From Mucilaginibacter sabulilitoris (lineage in GTDB: Bacteria > Bacteroidota > Bacteroidia > Sphingobacteriales > Sphingobacteriaceae): 64,000 nucleotides of DNA. Under the pieces are notes generated by a model. That model ran no database searches and had not been told where the DNA came from. It saw only the letters and a program-made list of their open reading frames with translations. Below, piece by piece: positions 45,271 through 54,426 of the stretch. Within the stretch, counting starts at the first letter, position 1, and every line of letters starts with the position of its first letter. Location of the stretch: the NCBI RefSeq assembly GCF_034262375.1, contig NZ_CP139558.1:5084001-5148000 (forward strand), written 5' to 3'. Position numbers and translations under genes: made by a program.

Positions 45271-45311
45271 AACAACAAAGCCGGCTTTTCGTAAGAGCCG
45301 GCTTTGTTGTT
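45271..45311. terminator. Strong bidirectional hairpin terminator after the endonuclease gene
   Basis: Perfect 16-base arms (45271-45286 and 45296-45311; agccggctttgttgtt) enclose a 9-base loop. It lies 19 bases beyond the minus-strand stop of the endonuclease gene and separates it from the HTH gene. The T-rich arm makes it symmetric in both directions. Confidence 0.8.
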
Positions 45312-45330
45312 TGTAAGTTTATTTGTAAGA

Positions 45331-46806
45331 TCAGGCTCCGGGAATACCGGCGTCAAGCTTCACTTCCAAAGCAGCCCTTACATTAGCCGGCAGGCTCGAT
45401 AATAAGGTATAACCGGTGGCAGTTTCAATATCCTTTACGGTTACAATATACTTTGTCCAATCGCTGTTAATATTGTTGACGTTTGGCGTATTAACTGCGA
45501 TAACCCTTGTAGAGGCAGTTACCCTGCTCAGGTCACCATTTCCTGCGGGAATAATCACCGCCACCTTCCAAACATTGCTTGGAACATTGATATGACCATT
45601 ATCAATTGTATTTGCAGCACCGTTTTTACCGGTACCTCCGGTACCATAGCTACCCATGATAATATAAATTTCATTTCCCTCTACCACCTGTTCACGCAAA
45701 TAATTTTCCATGTTCGCCCAGGTATGTTCGTTGTTATTTGGGGCCTGTGGTATTATATTAGTCATTAAAAATGTAGCATCATTGGCACCTGTGGAGCTTG
45801 TACGGTCGGCCGAAGGACAATTATGTCCCCTGTCGAACCCGCTGTTTGTATAATTGGCTGTAACAACCATATACATGCTTGAGGGTAAACCTGCCCAGCC
45901 GGCAAAGTCATCTCCACGCGGGCTCGCATTTGTAGTATTTGTAGCATCCAGATGCCAGCTTACCCAGTTAGGCTCGCCTTTGGTAGCGTTATATGATTCG
46001 GTATAATATTTCTGGTCGATGAGGTAATTGTCCGAAGATGCAATATTGTTTTGAGCGTTTGACGGATTGCCAAACAGCAAATTGCTGTTATCGCCACTGG
46101 CCGGCGGAGCATCAGCACCGGCAGTTACATCACGCGGCGCAGAGCCGGACGGATTTCCGCTGTCACTATCACCGTCACCGCTGCCGTCATCAGGCGTACC
46201 TACAACAATACCCGGATCGCCTGTACCCTTAAAGGTAATATCGTCAATATTTATACGGTCGGTGGTGGTACCTACCTTTTTAATCTCAAAACGAACCTTG
46301 CCGGTAGTACTTACCTTAAATGAGTCGGTAACCAGTGTAGTATTGGTTTCGTTAATATCGCTGCCAACCTGGGTGTAGGTTTTACCACCATCTGCCGACA
46401 TTAATAACTGCCAGGCCGATGGCTTGTCGGCACCCGTATATTTGCCATGTTTAATATACAAAGTAGTAAGGCCATTAATATCAAAGTTCATGGCAATATC
46501 ACCAGCACGTAAACGTACCGATTTAAGACCGTCTTTTAGGTCGGCAGCAAGATTACCTATTACAGCGTCGTTAAAATTCCAACTACCGGTACTTAACGTT
46601 ACATCGGCCGCGGCATAGGCCGTTTTTGTTCCCTGCTCAAAATCTTCGGTAATGGAATAAGGAGCAGGTGCCGGCGGCGGGTTAACCGGTGGGGTTTTCG
46701 TTGTATCGGTTGGAGGAGTAACTGATGGTTCACTAAGATCTTTTTTTGAACAGCCGGCAATGGTTAATATTAAACCAATACCCAGCAATAGGTTTTTAAT
46801 TTTCAT
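45331..46806 (-). CDS. Secreted DNA/RNA non-specific endonuclease lipoprotein
   Basis: A 491-residue lipoprotein with lipobox LTIAGCSKKD. A Pro/Thr-rich linker is followed by a beta-sandwich domain (about 50-195, ITEDFEQGTKTAYAA to INIDDITFKG), a low-complexity Asp/Gly/Ser linker, and a NUC1-type endonuclease domain (about 250-485). The active-site DRGH is seen in FDRGHNCPSADR, with TNIIPQAPNNNEHTWANME supplying the metal-binding Asn region. It would cut DNA and RNA outside the cell or in the periplasm. It lies upstream of the sigma/FecR/SusC set on the same strand, but a terminator and the HTH gene separate them. Confidence 0.9.
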   Translation of the reverse strand: MKIKNLLLGIGLILTIAGCSKKDLSEPSVTPPTDTTKTPPVNPPPAPAPYSITEDFEQGTKTAYAAADVTLSTGSWNFNDAVIGNLAADLKDGLKSVRLRAGDIAMNFDINGLTTLYIKHGKYTGADKPSAWQLLMSADGGKTYTQVGSDINETNTTLVTDSFKVSTTGKVRFEIKKVGTTTDRINIDDITFKGTGDPGIVVGTPDDGSGDGDSDSGNPSGSAPRDVTAGADAPPASGDNSNLLFGNPSNAQNNIASSDNYLIDQKYYTESYNATKGEPNWVSWHLDATNTTNASPRGDDFAGWAGLPSSMYMVVTANYTNSGFDRGHNCPSADRTSSTGANDATFLMTNIIPQAPNNNEHTWANMENYLREQVVEGNEIYIIMGSYGTGGTGKNGAANTIDNGHINVPSNVWKVAVIIPAGNGDLSRVTASTRVIAVNTPNVNNINSDWTKYIVTVKDIETATGYTLLSSLPANVRAALEVKLDAGIPGA

Positions 46807-46945
46807 GATATTTTTTTAAGAAAGATGAATAAAGGACAAAGCAACAGCGTGCAACACGCTGTGCAAAAAGCTTAAAAAGGATAAGGTTTAGGGATAAAAG
46901 TAATACAGGAGCGTAATTAAGCTATGCTCCTGTATTAACTAATAA

Positions 46946-48064
46946 TTATTTCTCAGGTACGAAAACCTTAAAAATAGAGCCATCATAGGTAAATGTTTTG
47001 GCTACGTTAGAAGTTTTACCGAAGCTGTAAACAGTGTAAGTAACTATAAATTTTTGATCGGTAATAGCAGTGCTTTTAAACTTATTTGTTAAAACTGCAA
47101 TTAGTGCGGCGTTAAGATCATCATCGCTCCAATAAGTAGCATCATCTGGGCTGCTAATGTTAAAATCAGGATATTGTGCAACATTTGCCCTTGCAGCATC
47201 CGAACCAGCCTTGGTTTGCGTACCAATGTAAGTGTAATCGTCTTTAACGAGTGTGTAATTCACAGAAACATCTAAAATCCATTTACCACCGCTTTTGCTA
47301 AATGAAAGAGAACCTGTAGTTGGTGTCGCAACCCAGTTTGTGCCGTCAAATGTCATTCCGGCTATCCGTTGAAAGTTTTTACCGCCGTAATATTTATAAC
47401 TTACATATTGAATATTTCCAGCAGCCGAATTTGAAGAAACCACTATGTCATTTTTTAATATTAAATTAAAGTATGTTGCGAGTTTAGCGTCATCTGTTGA
47501 TGAAAAGTCATTATAGGGATGCCCGGTACTGGCGTATTGAGCGGCGGTAAGTGTATAACATTTCACCCAGGCACCATTAAGATAAATGAACGTATCTGTT
47601 TGATTTGGTATAGCCGATGGTGTAACACCAGACTCGAAATAAATATAAGTTAAAAACGACAGCTGGTTGGGCTGAGGATTTGGGTATTTAATACCTAAAA
47701 AGCTAATAACCTGTGCCGAAGTAAACTCCAGGTACTTTGGATTAGGTCCAAGAACAGTTGCATAATCAGCAGGAGTAACTGTATAAGATATATCTGTAAG
47801 TAAACTATCTGCTGGTTTTACAGAAACAGGCGATAATGTAAAAGTTACCGTTGCACTCGAACCATTATCTAATTGTGGGTATTTAGCGTCTAAAATACCA
47901 GGTATCTTAGTTTTGGCATCATCAGTTGACGTAAATGTAGTTGTTGTGGGCAATGTTATAGCCATACCTTTTTTAGTATAACCCTGCGGGGCAACATTTG
48001 GCTGCTTTTGGCAGGCGGTAAAAGCCATAGCTACAAAAGCTAATAAATAATATATCTTTTTCAT
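46946..48064 (-). CDS. Hypothetical lipoprotein paired with the STN TonB receptor
   Basis: A 372-residue lipoprotein with lipobox MAFTACQKQP. I do not recognise a domain. The mature protein contains two similar segments with a SxDDA core (TSTDDAKTKIPGILDAKYPQ and FSSTDDAKLATYFNLILKN, and a third SSPDDATYWSDDDLNAALI), suggesting about three repeated units of 100-130 residues. Its place, 10 bases after the TonB receptor gene, is the place a SusD would take. A surface-exposed substrate-binding role is inferred from that position. Confidence 0.6.
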   Translation of the reverse strand: MKKIYYLLAFVAMAFTACQKQPNVAPQGYTKKGMAITLPTTTTFTSTDDAKTKIPGILDAKYPQLDNGSSATVTFTLSPVSVKPADSLLTDISYTVTPADYATVLGPNPKYLEFTSAQVISFLGIKYPNPQPNQLSFLTYIYFESGVTPSAIPNQTDTFIYLNGAWVKCYTLTAAQYASTGHPYNDFSSTDDAKLATYFNLILKNDIVVSSNSAAGNIQYVSYKYYGGKNFQRIAGMTFDGTNWVATPTTGSLSFSKSGGKWILDVSVNYTLVKDDYTYIGTQTKAGSDAARANVAQYPDFNISSPDDATYWSDDDLNAALIAVLTNKFKSTAITDQKFIVTYTVYSFGKTSNVAKTFTYDGSIFKVFVPEK

Positions 48065-48074
48065 GTAGTTATTT

Positions 48075-50933
48075 TTAAAATTTAACTTTTATACCTGTAG
48101 TGAATGTTCTGCCCAAACCATAATATACGTTGAGGTTTGCAGGATCACCTGTTGCACTTGCATCAAAACCATCTGATATAAATTTGGTATTCAGCAGGTT
48201 ATTTACATTACCAATAAGTGATGCGTCAAGCCCTGCCAGTTTAAATTTGAATTTCGCATTTAGGTTCCAGGTAGAGTAATTCGGCAATTTATATGGGTGG
48301 ATGCCTGGCACTGTAATATTGGCAAAGCTGAAGCTTGAATAGTAATTACCAAAGAAATTATAGTTTGTACCTAATCTTAAATCAGGCAAAACGTTAATAT
48401 CAAGGCCGAACGCCGCAGTGGTTTGTGCAGCGTCGCCTACTTTAACTCCCTTTACCAAAGCCGCTTTAACGGATCCTATTTGTTCATGCTGATCGTTAAA
48501 TACGGTAGCCGGACCGGTATTTTTGGTATAATACCAATCGCCATAAGAGAACATACCATTTAAGGTAATGGCTTTAATTGGCTGGTAATGTAATTCCAGT
48601 TCAGCTCCCTGGTGCATTTCGCTAACACCTGAAATATTTACGCTATATATCTGGTTAGTAGTATTATCTGTATATGAGTTTGAAAACGATTGGTCCATGT
48701 ATGAACTGCGGTAAAGGTTCAGTTTGGCTACTAAGCCCGATGTTTTAAATTGGTAACCTAATTCATAGCTAAACAATTTTTCGTCTACAGTTCCGGTATT
48801 GATACTGTTTGTGAACTTCTGGAACACATTATCAAAATAAGGCGGTTTAGTGATGTAACCAATATTGGCAAACACGTTCATCTGATCATTGATGTTATAG
48901 TTTGCACCACCTTTAGCCTGGTACGTGAAAAAATTCACATACTTACTTGACTGATTTGGATCGTTGTTCAGATAGTTATAAAGGTCGACACGTTTATCGC
49001 CGGTTCCTGAACCTGATAAGGTGATAAAGGCAGAAAAATCATCCTTAGCGTACTCAGCCTGGGCAAATACGCCTCCGGATTCCACGTAATCTTTATTGTA
49101 ATAATCTATCTTATCGCCAACTACCGCACGGTGATTCGGGTTATTGATATCACCTGATCTGCTTCCGGCAGCATTACCGGCAGTATACTGATCAAATACA
49201 TAATCGGCACCTAACAAATCTGTAACCTCTTCATAATGGGTACCTTTATAATACCTGAGGTCAAAACCTGCAGACACATTAAGATACCTGGCGACAGTAG
49301 TATTATAGGTACTTCTTAAACCATACCAGGCATGATCATTATGTGAGGCATAAAGATAGGTTGAAGCAGAGCCATCAGGATTAGCCGCATTGGCTTTTTG
49401 AACCGCGTCAAAGTCAAATGGTGAATAAGCATTACTTACCCTTGGTGGAATAGTTGAGCCACCAACTGGCGCACCAATTGAGCCACCACCGCCCGTACCG
49501 TAAGTAGCATACAACACGGTCGACAGACTTGAATTGTCGTTAATAACCCAGTTATGGTTTAGTGAAAATACAGGTTTGCTGAAAAAGTTGTTATACGGAT
49601 TGAATTGTTTACCATCCTTAACGCTCAGATAGTAGTTCCATTTAATGTCCTGAGGGGCATTTTGATATTCAGCTATAGAGCGCTCAGGTCTTTGCCCGTG
49701 TTTTTGTGTTGCTCCCATTACGGAGAAAGAGATGGTTTGTTTTGGACTTATTACTTTAGACAAGTTGAAAAAGTAGTTATAACCTAAAAAGTTGAGTCCA
49801 TCGGCAAATCCGTCACCTTTGGTCCGGCCACCCTGGAACGTTGCCGCCCAGCCATTTTCAGTTAGCCCGGTTGATACTAATACTGAGGTTTTTTCATAAC
49901 CGTCGCTGCCTATGGTTTGTGAAATATAACCACCTTTTTGAGTGTCGGTGTTGCGTGTAGTGATATTGATAGTACCACCAAATGATGGGATAATGATTTT
50001 TGACGCACCTAAACCACGTTGTACCTGCAATGAAGTGGTAACATCGGTAAGACCCGACCAGTTTGACCAGAAGATTGATCCGTTTTCCATATCATTAACC
50101 GGGATACCGTTAATAGTTAAGGCTACGTTACCTTTTTTTGAACCGCTTGAAAAACCACGGATGCTGATACGTGAGTCGCCAAACCCACCGCCTTGCGCTG
50201 TAGCCATGATACCCGGCGTGCTCTGCAATAACTGCGGGATATCACCTGTTCCTAATTTTTCTTCAATAAACTGCTGATTTATGGTTGAAACCGCGATTGG
50301 CGTTTTACGATCAACTGCAACGTCGCCGGTTACCACAACTTCGCTCATGGCATTGGCGCTTGCTTTAAGTTGAATTTCGCCAAGGTCGGCATTGCCCGAA
50401 AGAGTAATTTCTTTGGTTACATAACCTATATAAGAGATAACCAGCACTGTACCGGCATCCGTGCCTAAATTTAATTTAAAAGCACCGTTTAACCCGGTCG
50501 AGGTAGCTTTGCCCCCGCCCTTTACACCTACCGAAGCTCCGATAAGGGGCTCTTTAGTATCAGCATCAATAACCTTACCTATATAAACTGGAGCCAGCAT
50601 TGTTTGCGTATTTGCACCGGTAGCTGTTTTATCCTGCTTTTCTTTAACCACAATGGTATGGCCAACAATGGCATACGTTACGGGCTGTCCTTTAAATACT
50701 TTTTCAAGCACTTTTGTTAAAGGTTGCTGCTTAACGTTTACCGATACCTTGTTACTGCCGGCAACCAGTTCTGTTTGCATAAAAATGTCATAGCCGCTTT
50801 GTTGTTCAATTTTATTTAAAACAGTTTCGAGGCTTACATTTTTTTCGGCAAGGGTAATATTCTGGCTAAAACTTGCGGCACTAAGATGAAGGCATACTGC
50901 AAATAATAAAGCTGCGATAAGTTTAATGCGCAT
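48075..50933 (-). CDS. TonB-dependent receptor with STN domain (second system)
   Basis: A 952-residue outer membrane receptor. The signal peptide (about 1-24, LIAALLFAVCLHLSAASFSQ) is followed by an STN domain (about 30-85), a carboxypeptidase-like domain (about 105-185, YIGKVIDADTKEPLIGASVG), the plug (about 205-330, with SIRGFSSGSKKGNVALTING) and the barrel, ending GLGRTFTTGIKVKF. The STN domain suits signalling through the FecR protein encoded upstream. I chose the ATG at 50933; an in-frame ATG at 51047 would add 38 residues, and such extensions occur in FecR-linked receptors, so it stays possible. Confidence 0.9.
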   Translation of the reverse strand: MRIKLIAALLFAVCLHLSAASFSQNITLAEKNVSLETVLNKIEQQSGYDIFMQTELVAGSNKVSVNVKQQPLTKVLEKVFKGQPVTYAIVGHTIVVKEKQDKTATGANTQTMLAPVYIGKVIDADTKEPLIGASVGVKGGGKATSTGLNGAFKLNLGTDAGTVLVISYIGYVTKEITLSGNADLGEIQLKASANAMSEVVVTGDVAVDRKTPIAVSTINQQFIEEKLGTGDIPQLLQSTPGIMATAQGGGFGDSRISIRGFSSGSKKGNVALTINGIPVNDMENGSIFWSNWSGLTDVTTSLQVQRGLGASKIIIPSFGGTINITTRNTDTQKGGYISQTIGSDGYEKTSVLVSTGLTENGWAATFQGGRTKGDGFADGLNFLGYNYFFNLSKVISPKQTISFSVMGATQKHGQRPERSIAEYQNAPQDIKWNYYLSVKDGKQFNPYNNFFSKPVFSLNHNWVINDNSSLSTVLYATYGTGGGGSIGAPVGGSTIPPRVSNAYSPFDFDAVQKANAANPDGSASTYLYASHNDHAWYGLRSTYNTTVARYLNVSAGFDLRYYKGTHYEEVTDLLGADYVFDQYTAGNAAGSRSGDINNPNHRAVVGDKIDYYNKDYVESGGVFAQAEYAKDDFSAFITLSGSGTGDKRVDLYNYLNNDPNQSSKYVNFFTYQAKGGANYNINDQMNVFANIGYITKPPYFDNVFQKFTNSINTGTVDEKLFSYELGYQFKTSGLVAKLNLYRSSYMDQSFSNSYTDNTTNQIYSVNISGVSEMHQGAELELHYQPIKAITLNGMFSYGDWYYTKNTGPATVFNDQHEQIGSVKAALVKGVKVGDAAQTTAAFGLDINVLPDLRLGTNYNFFGNYYSSFSFANITVPGIHPYKLPNYSTWNLNAKFKFKLAGLDASLIGNVNNLLNTKFISDGFDASATGDPANLNVYYGLGRTFTTGIKVKF

Positions 50934-51117
50934 AATAAATTTCCTTTTTGTAGCCGGATTTATCCGGGAAAAACAATTGGTAATCTTATTAAATGTATTT
51001 ACCCGCCTGCTTTCACATACAGGCGCTGGAAATGTAGAAAAATCCATATTTTTGTTTGGGTTGTTTAGTAAAAAGTGTATTAGTCAATATGATTTATATT
51101 GTCAGCCCAATATTTAG

Positions 51118-51152
51118 CCGGAGGAGTGCTCGCAACACTTTCCGGTTTTTTT
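51118..51152 (+). terminator. Plus-strand hairpin terminator in a minus-strand operon gap
   Basis: A stem of about ten pairs (51118-51128 with 51136-51145, two G-U pairs and one bulge) is followed on the plus strand by seven T residues (51146-51152). On the minus strand there is no T-run. All genes around it are on the minus strand, so it does not end any gene I can see. Confidence 0.5.
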
Positions 51153-51202
51153 GTGGGCCAAACCTGACAACCGGCCTTGCGGGCTGCCATAATTGGTTCG
51201 TT

Positions 51203-52408
51203 TTATGATTTTACAATAATTTTCCTCCCGTTAATTGTGAAGTTTATACCGCTTGTTTTAAGTATTTCAAATATTTCTGAAACAGGCACATCTCTGGATA
51301 TGCGCCCCCTGTAATGCTTTTGAGCCACATTACCCTGGTATTCCACATCCACATCATACCATCTCGACAACTGGCGCATAATGGGGCGCAGCTCGGTATT
51401 GCGGAATAGGAACTTGCCATTTTTCCAGGATACGGCCTCGTCCAAATCCGCACCTTCCTTTACGTTAATAGCATTTATGGTGTTTATTGATTGCTCACCC
51501 GGTTTAAGTTTGATGGTTGCTCCGCTGGTGCTGCTCATTACTTTTACACTGCCTTCGAGCAGGGTGGTTTTTGTAACTGCCTCATCCGCGTAACTGTTAA
51601 TATTAAAGTGTGTACCTAAAACCGTTACTGTTTGGGTCGCTGTTTTTACAAAAAATGGTTTAAGCGCGTTTTTGCTCACTTCAAAATAAGCTTCGCCGGT
51701 TAACTCGACCTTACGCTCATTGCCAGTAAACGCGGTGGGGTATTTTAATGACGAAGCCGCATTTAACCAAACCCGTGTACCATCTGGTAAAACAACCTCA
51801 TATTGCCCGCCACGCGGGGTAGTTAAAGTGTTCATGGCAACAAGCTGGGCTACTACCGGAACCTGGTCCGCCTGGCTGCTGGCCGTAACGTCATAAATCA
51901 CTTTTCCACTCTGGGTTTTGTTAATGATTACGTTTCGCTGGCTGGCAATTTTACCGTTTTTGGTATCATCAAGAATTATTTGTGAGCCATCGGCCAGGGT
52001 TAATACAGCTTTGCTGCCACCCGGTAAAAGATCTTTTTGCTGATGGGCTAAAACTTTTTGCTCATCACCCTTTTTATACTTGCTCAGGGTAATTCCCAGG
52101 GCCAGCAGTACAGCTATAGCGGCAGCGTAACCCAACAACCTTCCGGTTATCTTTGGTTTATCTTCAGCACTTTTAAATCCTGTTTTTTTAACAATATTTT
52201 TCCAGGCTTTGTCTTTATTGGTTGCCGAAAGCAGCTCCAATTCATTGTTAATATTAGCTTCATCAATTAGCTTTCTGAATAATTCCTGGTTGCGCTCATC
52301 TGACTGGAGCCATTGCTCCAGTTCGTTTTTTTCCTGTGCTGTGAGCTCGTTGCGCAGGTATTTTGCGATCAGACTACCCAGGTCAAAGTATGGTTTATAA
52401 TTACTCAT
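51203..52408 (-). CDS. FecR-family anti-sigma regulator (second system)
   Basis: A 401-residue regulator. The cytoplasmic part (about 1-90) includes LIAKYLRNELTAQEKNELEQ; the membrane helix is about 93-112 (YAAAIAVLLALGITLSKY). The periplasmic FecR domain (about 195-295, TPRGGQYEVVLPDGTRVWLN) and the C-terminal DUF4974 domain (about 330-400) are complete. I chose the ATG at 52408; the frame extends 11 codons further without family support. It lies upstream of the STN receptor but 2.0 kb from its presumed sigma gene. Confidence 0.9.
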   Translation of the reverse strand: MSNYKPYFDLGSLIAKYLRNELTAQEKNELEQWLQSDERNQELFRKLIDEANINNELELLSATNKDKAWKNIVKKTGFKSAEDKPKITGRLLGYAAAIAVLLALGITLSKYKKGDEQKVLAHQQKDLLPGGSKAVLTLADGSQIILDDTKNGKIASQRNVIINKTQSGKVIYDVTASSQADQVPVVAQLVAMNTLTTPRGGQYEVVLPDGTRVWLNAASSLKYPTAFTGNERKVELTGEAYFEVSKNALKPFFVKTATQTVTVLGTHFNINSYADEAVTKTTLLEGSVKVMSSTSGATIKLKPGEQSINTINAINVKEGADLDEAVSWKNGKFLFRNTELRPIMRQLSRWYDVDVEYQGNVAQKHYRGRISRDVPVSEIFEILKTSGINFTINGRKIIVKS

Positions 52409-52856
52409 AGTTGCTTTTCGTACATAAAGACACCTTACCATTAAAAAAGGATAAAGTGATGTGCATTTTTTTTAAGTTTTTGTGTGTGTTATTTTTGAGC
52501 TTCTAATACACAGCTTTTTTTGTATTAAGTTCCTTTCATTTTATGAAACATTATTCACAAACGAACAGGTAATGTATTGGAAACGGACAGTTTATTAAAT
52601 CAATTCATTTAATAATTAACTCAATAACAACAACTTAAATGATTGGCATTGAGATTGTAAATTTATGGGTGGCTGGTAAATAATTGTTTTACCCTTAGCT
52701 GGGGTTGTTATGATATGACGAGATCAGTTCCCCAAAAGGAGGTTAAGCTTCACCGGGCATATTGATAAAGTTTTTACGAAACGGTAACATTTTAAAACAA
52801 AGAACTTTCAAACTAATTCACACTGAATAAAAATGTTTTTTTTTTAAACAAACGTT
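52409..52856. other. Divergent intergenic region between FecR and serine hydrolase genes
   Basis: I see no gene in these 448 bases. The stretch is AT-rich and must contain both divergent promoters. A TATTTTTG at 52490-52497 fits the -7 rule on the plus strand but has no suitable upstream TTG and is far from the start. A run of ten T lies at 52836-52845, just before the serine hydrolase. Confidence 0.55.
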
Positions 52857-54359
52857 TTGTTAACCTGTCTGGTGTCTTCCTTGCTAATGTTGGCAACTGC
52901 CAGTGCAATGGCCCAAAACATATCGGGCAAACTGGATAGTTTGTTCATCGATCTTGTTAAAAACAACGAGTTTAACGGAAACGTATTGGCAGCCGAAAAT
53001 GCCAGGGTTATATATCAGCGTTCATTTGGGTATGCTGATGCAGAACACCAGTTACCCAACACCAGGCAAACCACATTTAACCTGGCATCTGTCTCCAAAA
53101 TTTTTACAGCGGTAGCAATTCTTCAGCTCAAACAGAAAGGTAAATTAAGTTTTGATGATCCTTATGTTAAGTACTTTCCTGATTTTCCCTGGCCGGCAAT
53201 CACTATACGGCAGCTCCTATCGCATACCTCTGGCCTGCCCGACAATCAGATATTTGAAAAACCTTATCAGGAAAATCCGAATAAGATATACGACCTGAAT
53301 GACCTTATCCCTGCTTTTAAAAACGATAAAAGAGGATTGCTCTTTAAACCTGGCGAAAAATTCGGCTATTCCAATACCGGGTTCGGGCTTCTCGCGCTTT
53401 TGGTAGAGAAGCGCAGCGGATTGAAATTTCAGGATTATTTAAAAAAATACATTTTCCGGCCAGCCGGGATGGTTCACACCTATATAGAAACGCCGCTTGT
53501 TCCCGTCGCCGATCCTGGCAGAGCCGTTCGCTACGAATTTCTCAGTTATGAGCCGGATCGTTTAAAAAGGGTTGATTCAGTAAAAAAGGACCGAATTCAG
53601 GCGGTCATTCTGGGTGCCATCTTAGGGCCCGATTGTGTGGTAAGTACTACACACGATTTGCTAAAATTCGATCAGGCCTTATATGGCAATAAATTGCTCA
53701 AGCCCCAAATATTGCAACAAGCCTTTGAACCGGCGGTTTTGAATAACGGAGAAAAGGCCATCATGGGCTGGGCCAATACAAACTCCTATTATGGTTTGGG
53801 CTGGATGATACTCTGTGATAGTACCTATGGAAAAGTTGTCTGGCATTCGGGCGGAGATCCGGGAGAAGTTACTGTTTTTTTAAGAAATATTACCCGAAAG
53901 CAAACTGTTATAGTTTTGGATAATGTAACGCACCGGAGCCTGCATCCACAAGGAGTCAATGCTTATTATTTATTAAACGACGGCCCTGTGCTGACCTTTA
54001 AAAAATCACTTACGCGGGCTTATGCCGATCGGCTGGTGAAAAAAGGTGCTGATGCAGCCGCAGTACTTTTTAACGAATTCAAAACAGATACCGCACATTA
54101 TTACCCGATGAATGAAAAGGAACTGAACGCTATCTGTTACGATATGCTTGATGATGGTTATAAGACAGAAGCATTGGAGGCCTTAAAGCTCAACACCTTT
54201 TTATTTCCCGATAGCTGGAATGCCTACGATAGTTATGGCGAAGCATTGGCAAGAGCAGGAAAAAAAGAGGAAGCTATGATGATGTATAAAAAATCAATAG
54301 CCATCAACCCTGGTAATACCGGAGGTAAAAATGCACTAAAACGATTGGAAATTAAATAG
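52857..54359 (+). CDS. Serine hydrolase (beta-lactamase fold) with C-terminal TPR
   Basis: A 500-residue exported protein of the class C beta-lactamase/DD-peptidase superfamily. S78-V-S-K81 is the nucleophile motif, Y171-S-N173 the second, and VWHSGGDPGE supplies the third (HSGG). After the catalytic domain (about 25-385) comes a helical tail with a TPR-like repeat (SYGEALARAGKKEEAMMMYK). The signal peptide begins at a TTG at 52857; an upstream in-frame ATG (52833) is blocked by a stop at 52845-52847. Thus the signal peptide lacks the usual Lys-rich start. It lies between a sigma gene and its FecR gene on the opposite strand. Confidence 0.86.
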   Translation: MLTCLVSSLLMLATASAMAQNISGKLDSLFIDLVKNNEFNGNVLAAENARVIYQRSFGYADAEHQLPNTRQTTFNLASVSKIFTAVAILQLKQKGKLSFDDPYVKYFPDFPWPAITIRQLLSHTSGLPDNQIFEKPYQENPNKIYDLNDLIPAFKNDKRGLLFKPGEKFGYSNTGFGLLALLVEKRSGLKFQDYLKKYIFRPAGMVHTYIETPLVPVADPGRAVRYEFLSYEPDRLKRVDSVKKDRIQAVILGAILGPDCVVSTTHDLLKFDQALYGNKLLKPQILQQAFEPAVLNNGEKAIMGWANTNSYYGLGWMILCDSTYGKVVWHSGGDPGEVTVFLRNITRKQTVIVLDNVTHRSLHPQGVNAYYLLNDGPVLTFKKSLTRAYADRLVKKGADAAAVLFNEFKTDTAHYYPMNEKELNAICYDMLDDGYKTEALEALKLNTFLFPDSWNAYDSYGEALARAGKKEEAMMMYKKSIAINPGNTGGKNALKRLEIK

Positions 54360-54426
54360 TATCTAAAATGTCGAATAATTTAGTTCTGAAGGGGCGGTTA
54401 TGATAATGTTTAGCGATAGGAGCCGC

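Noticed and set aside
52836-52845. Frameshift in the ten-T run that would restore an ATG start for the serine hydrolase
   Set aside because: Changing the run by one or two bases puts the ATG in a frame different from the gene or leads to an early stop; it does not restore the reading frame.
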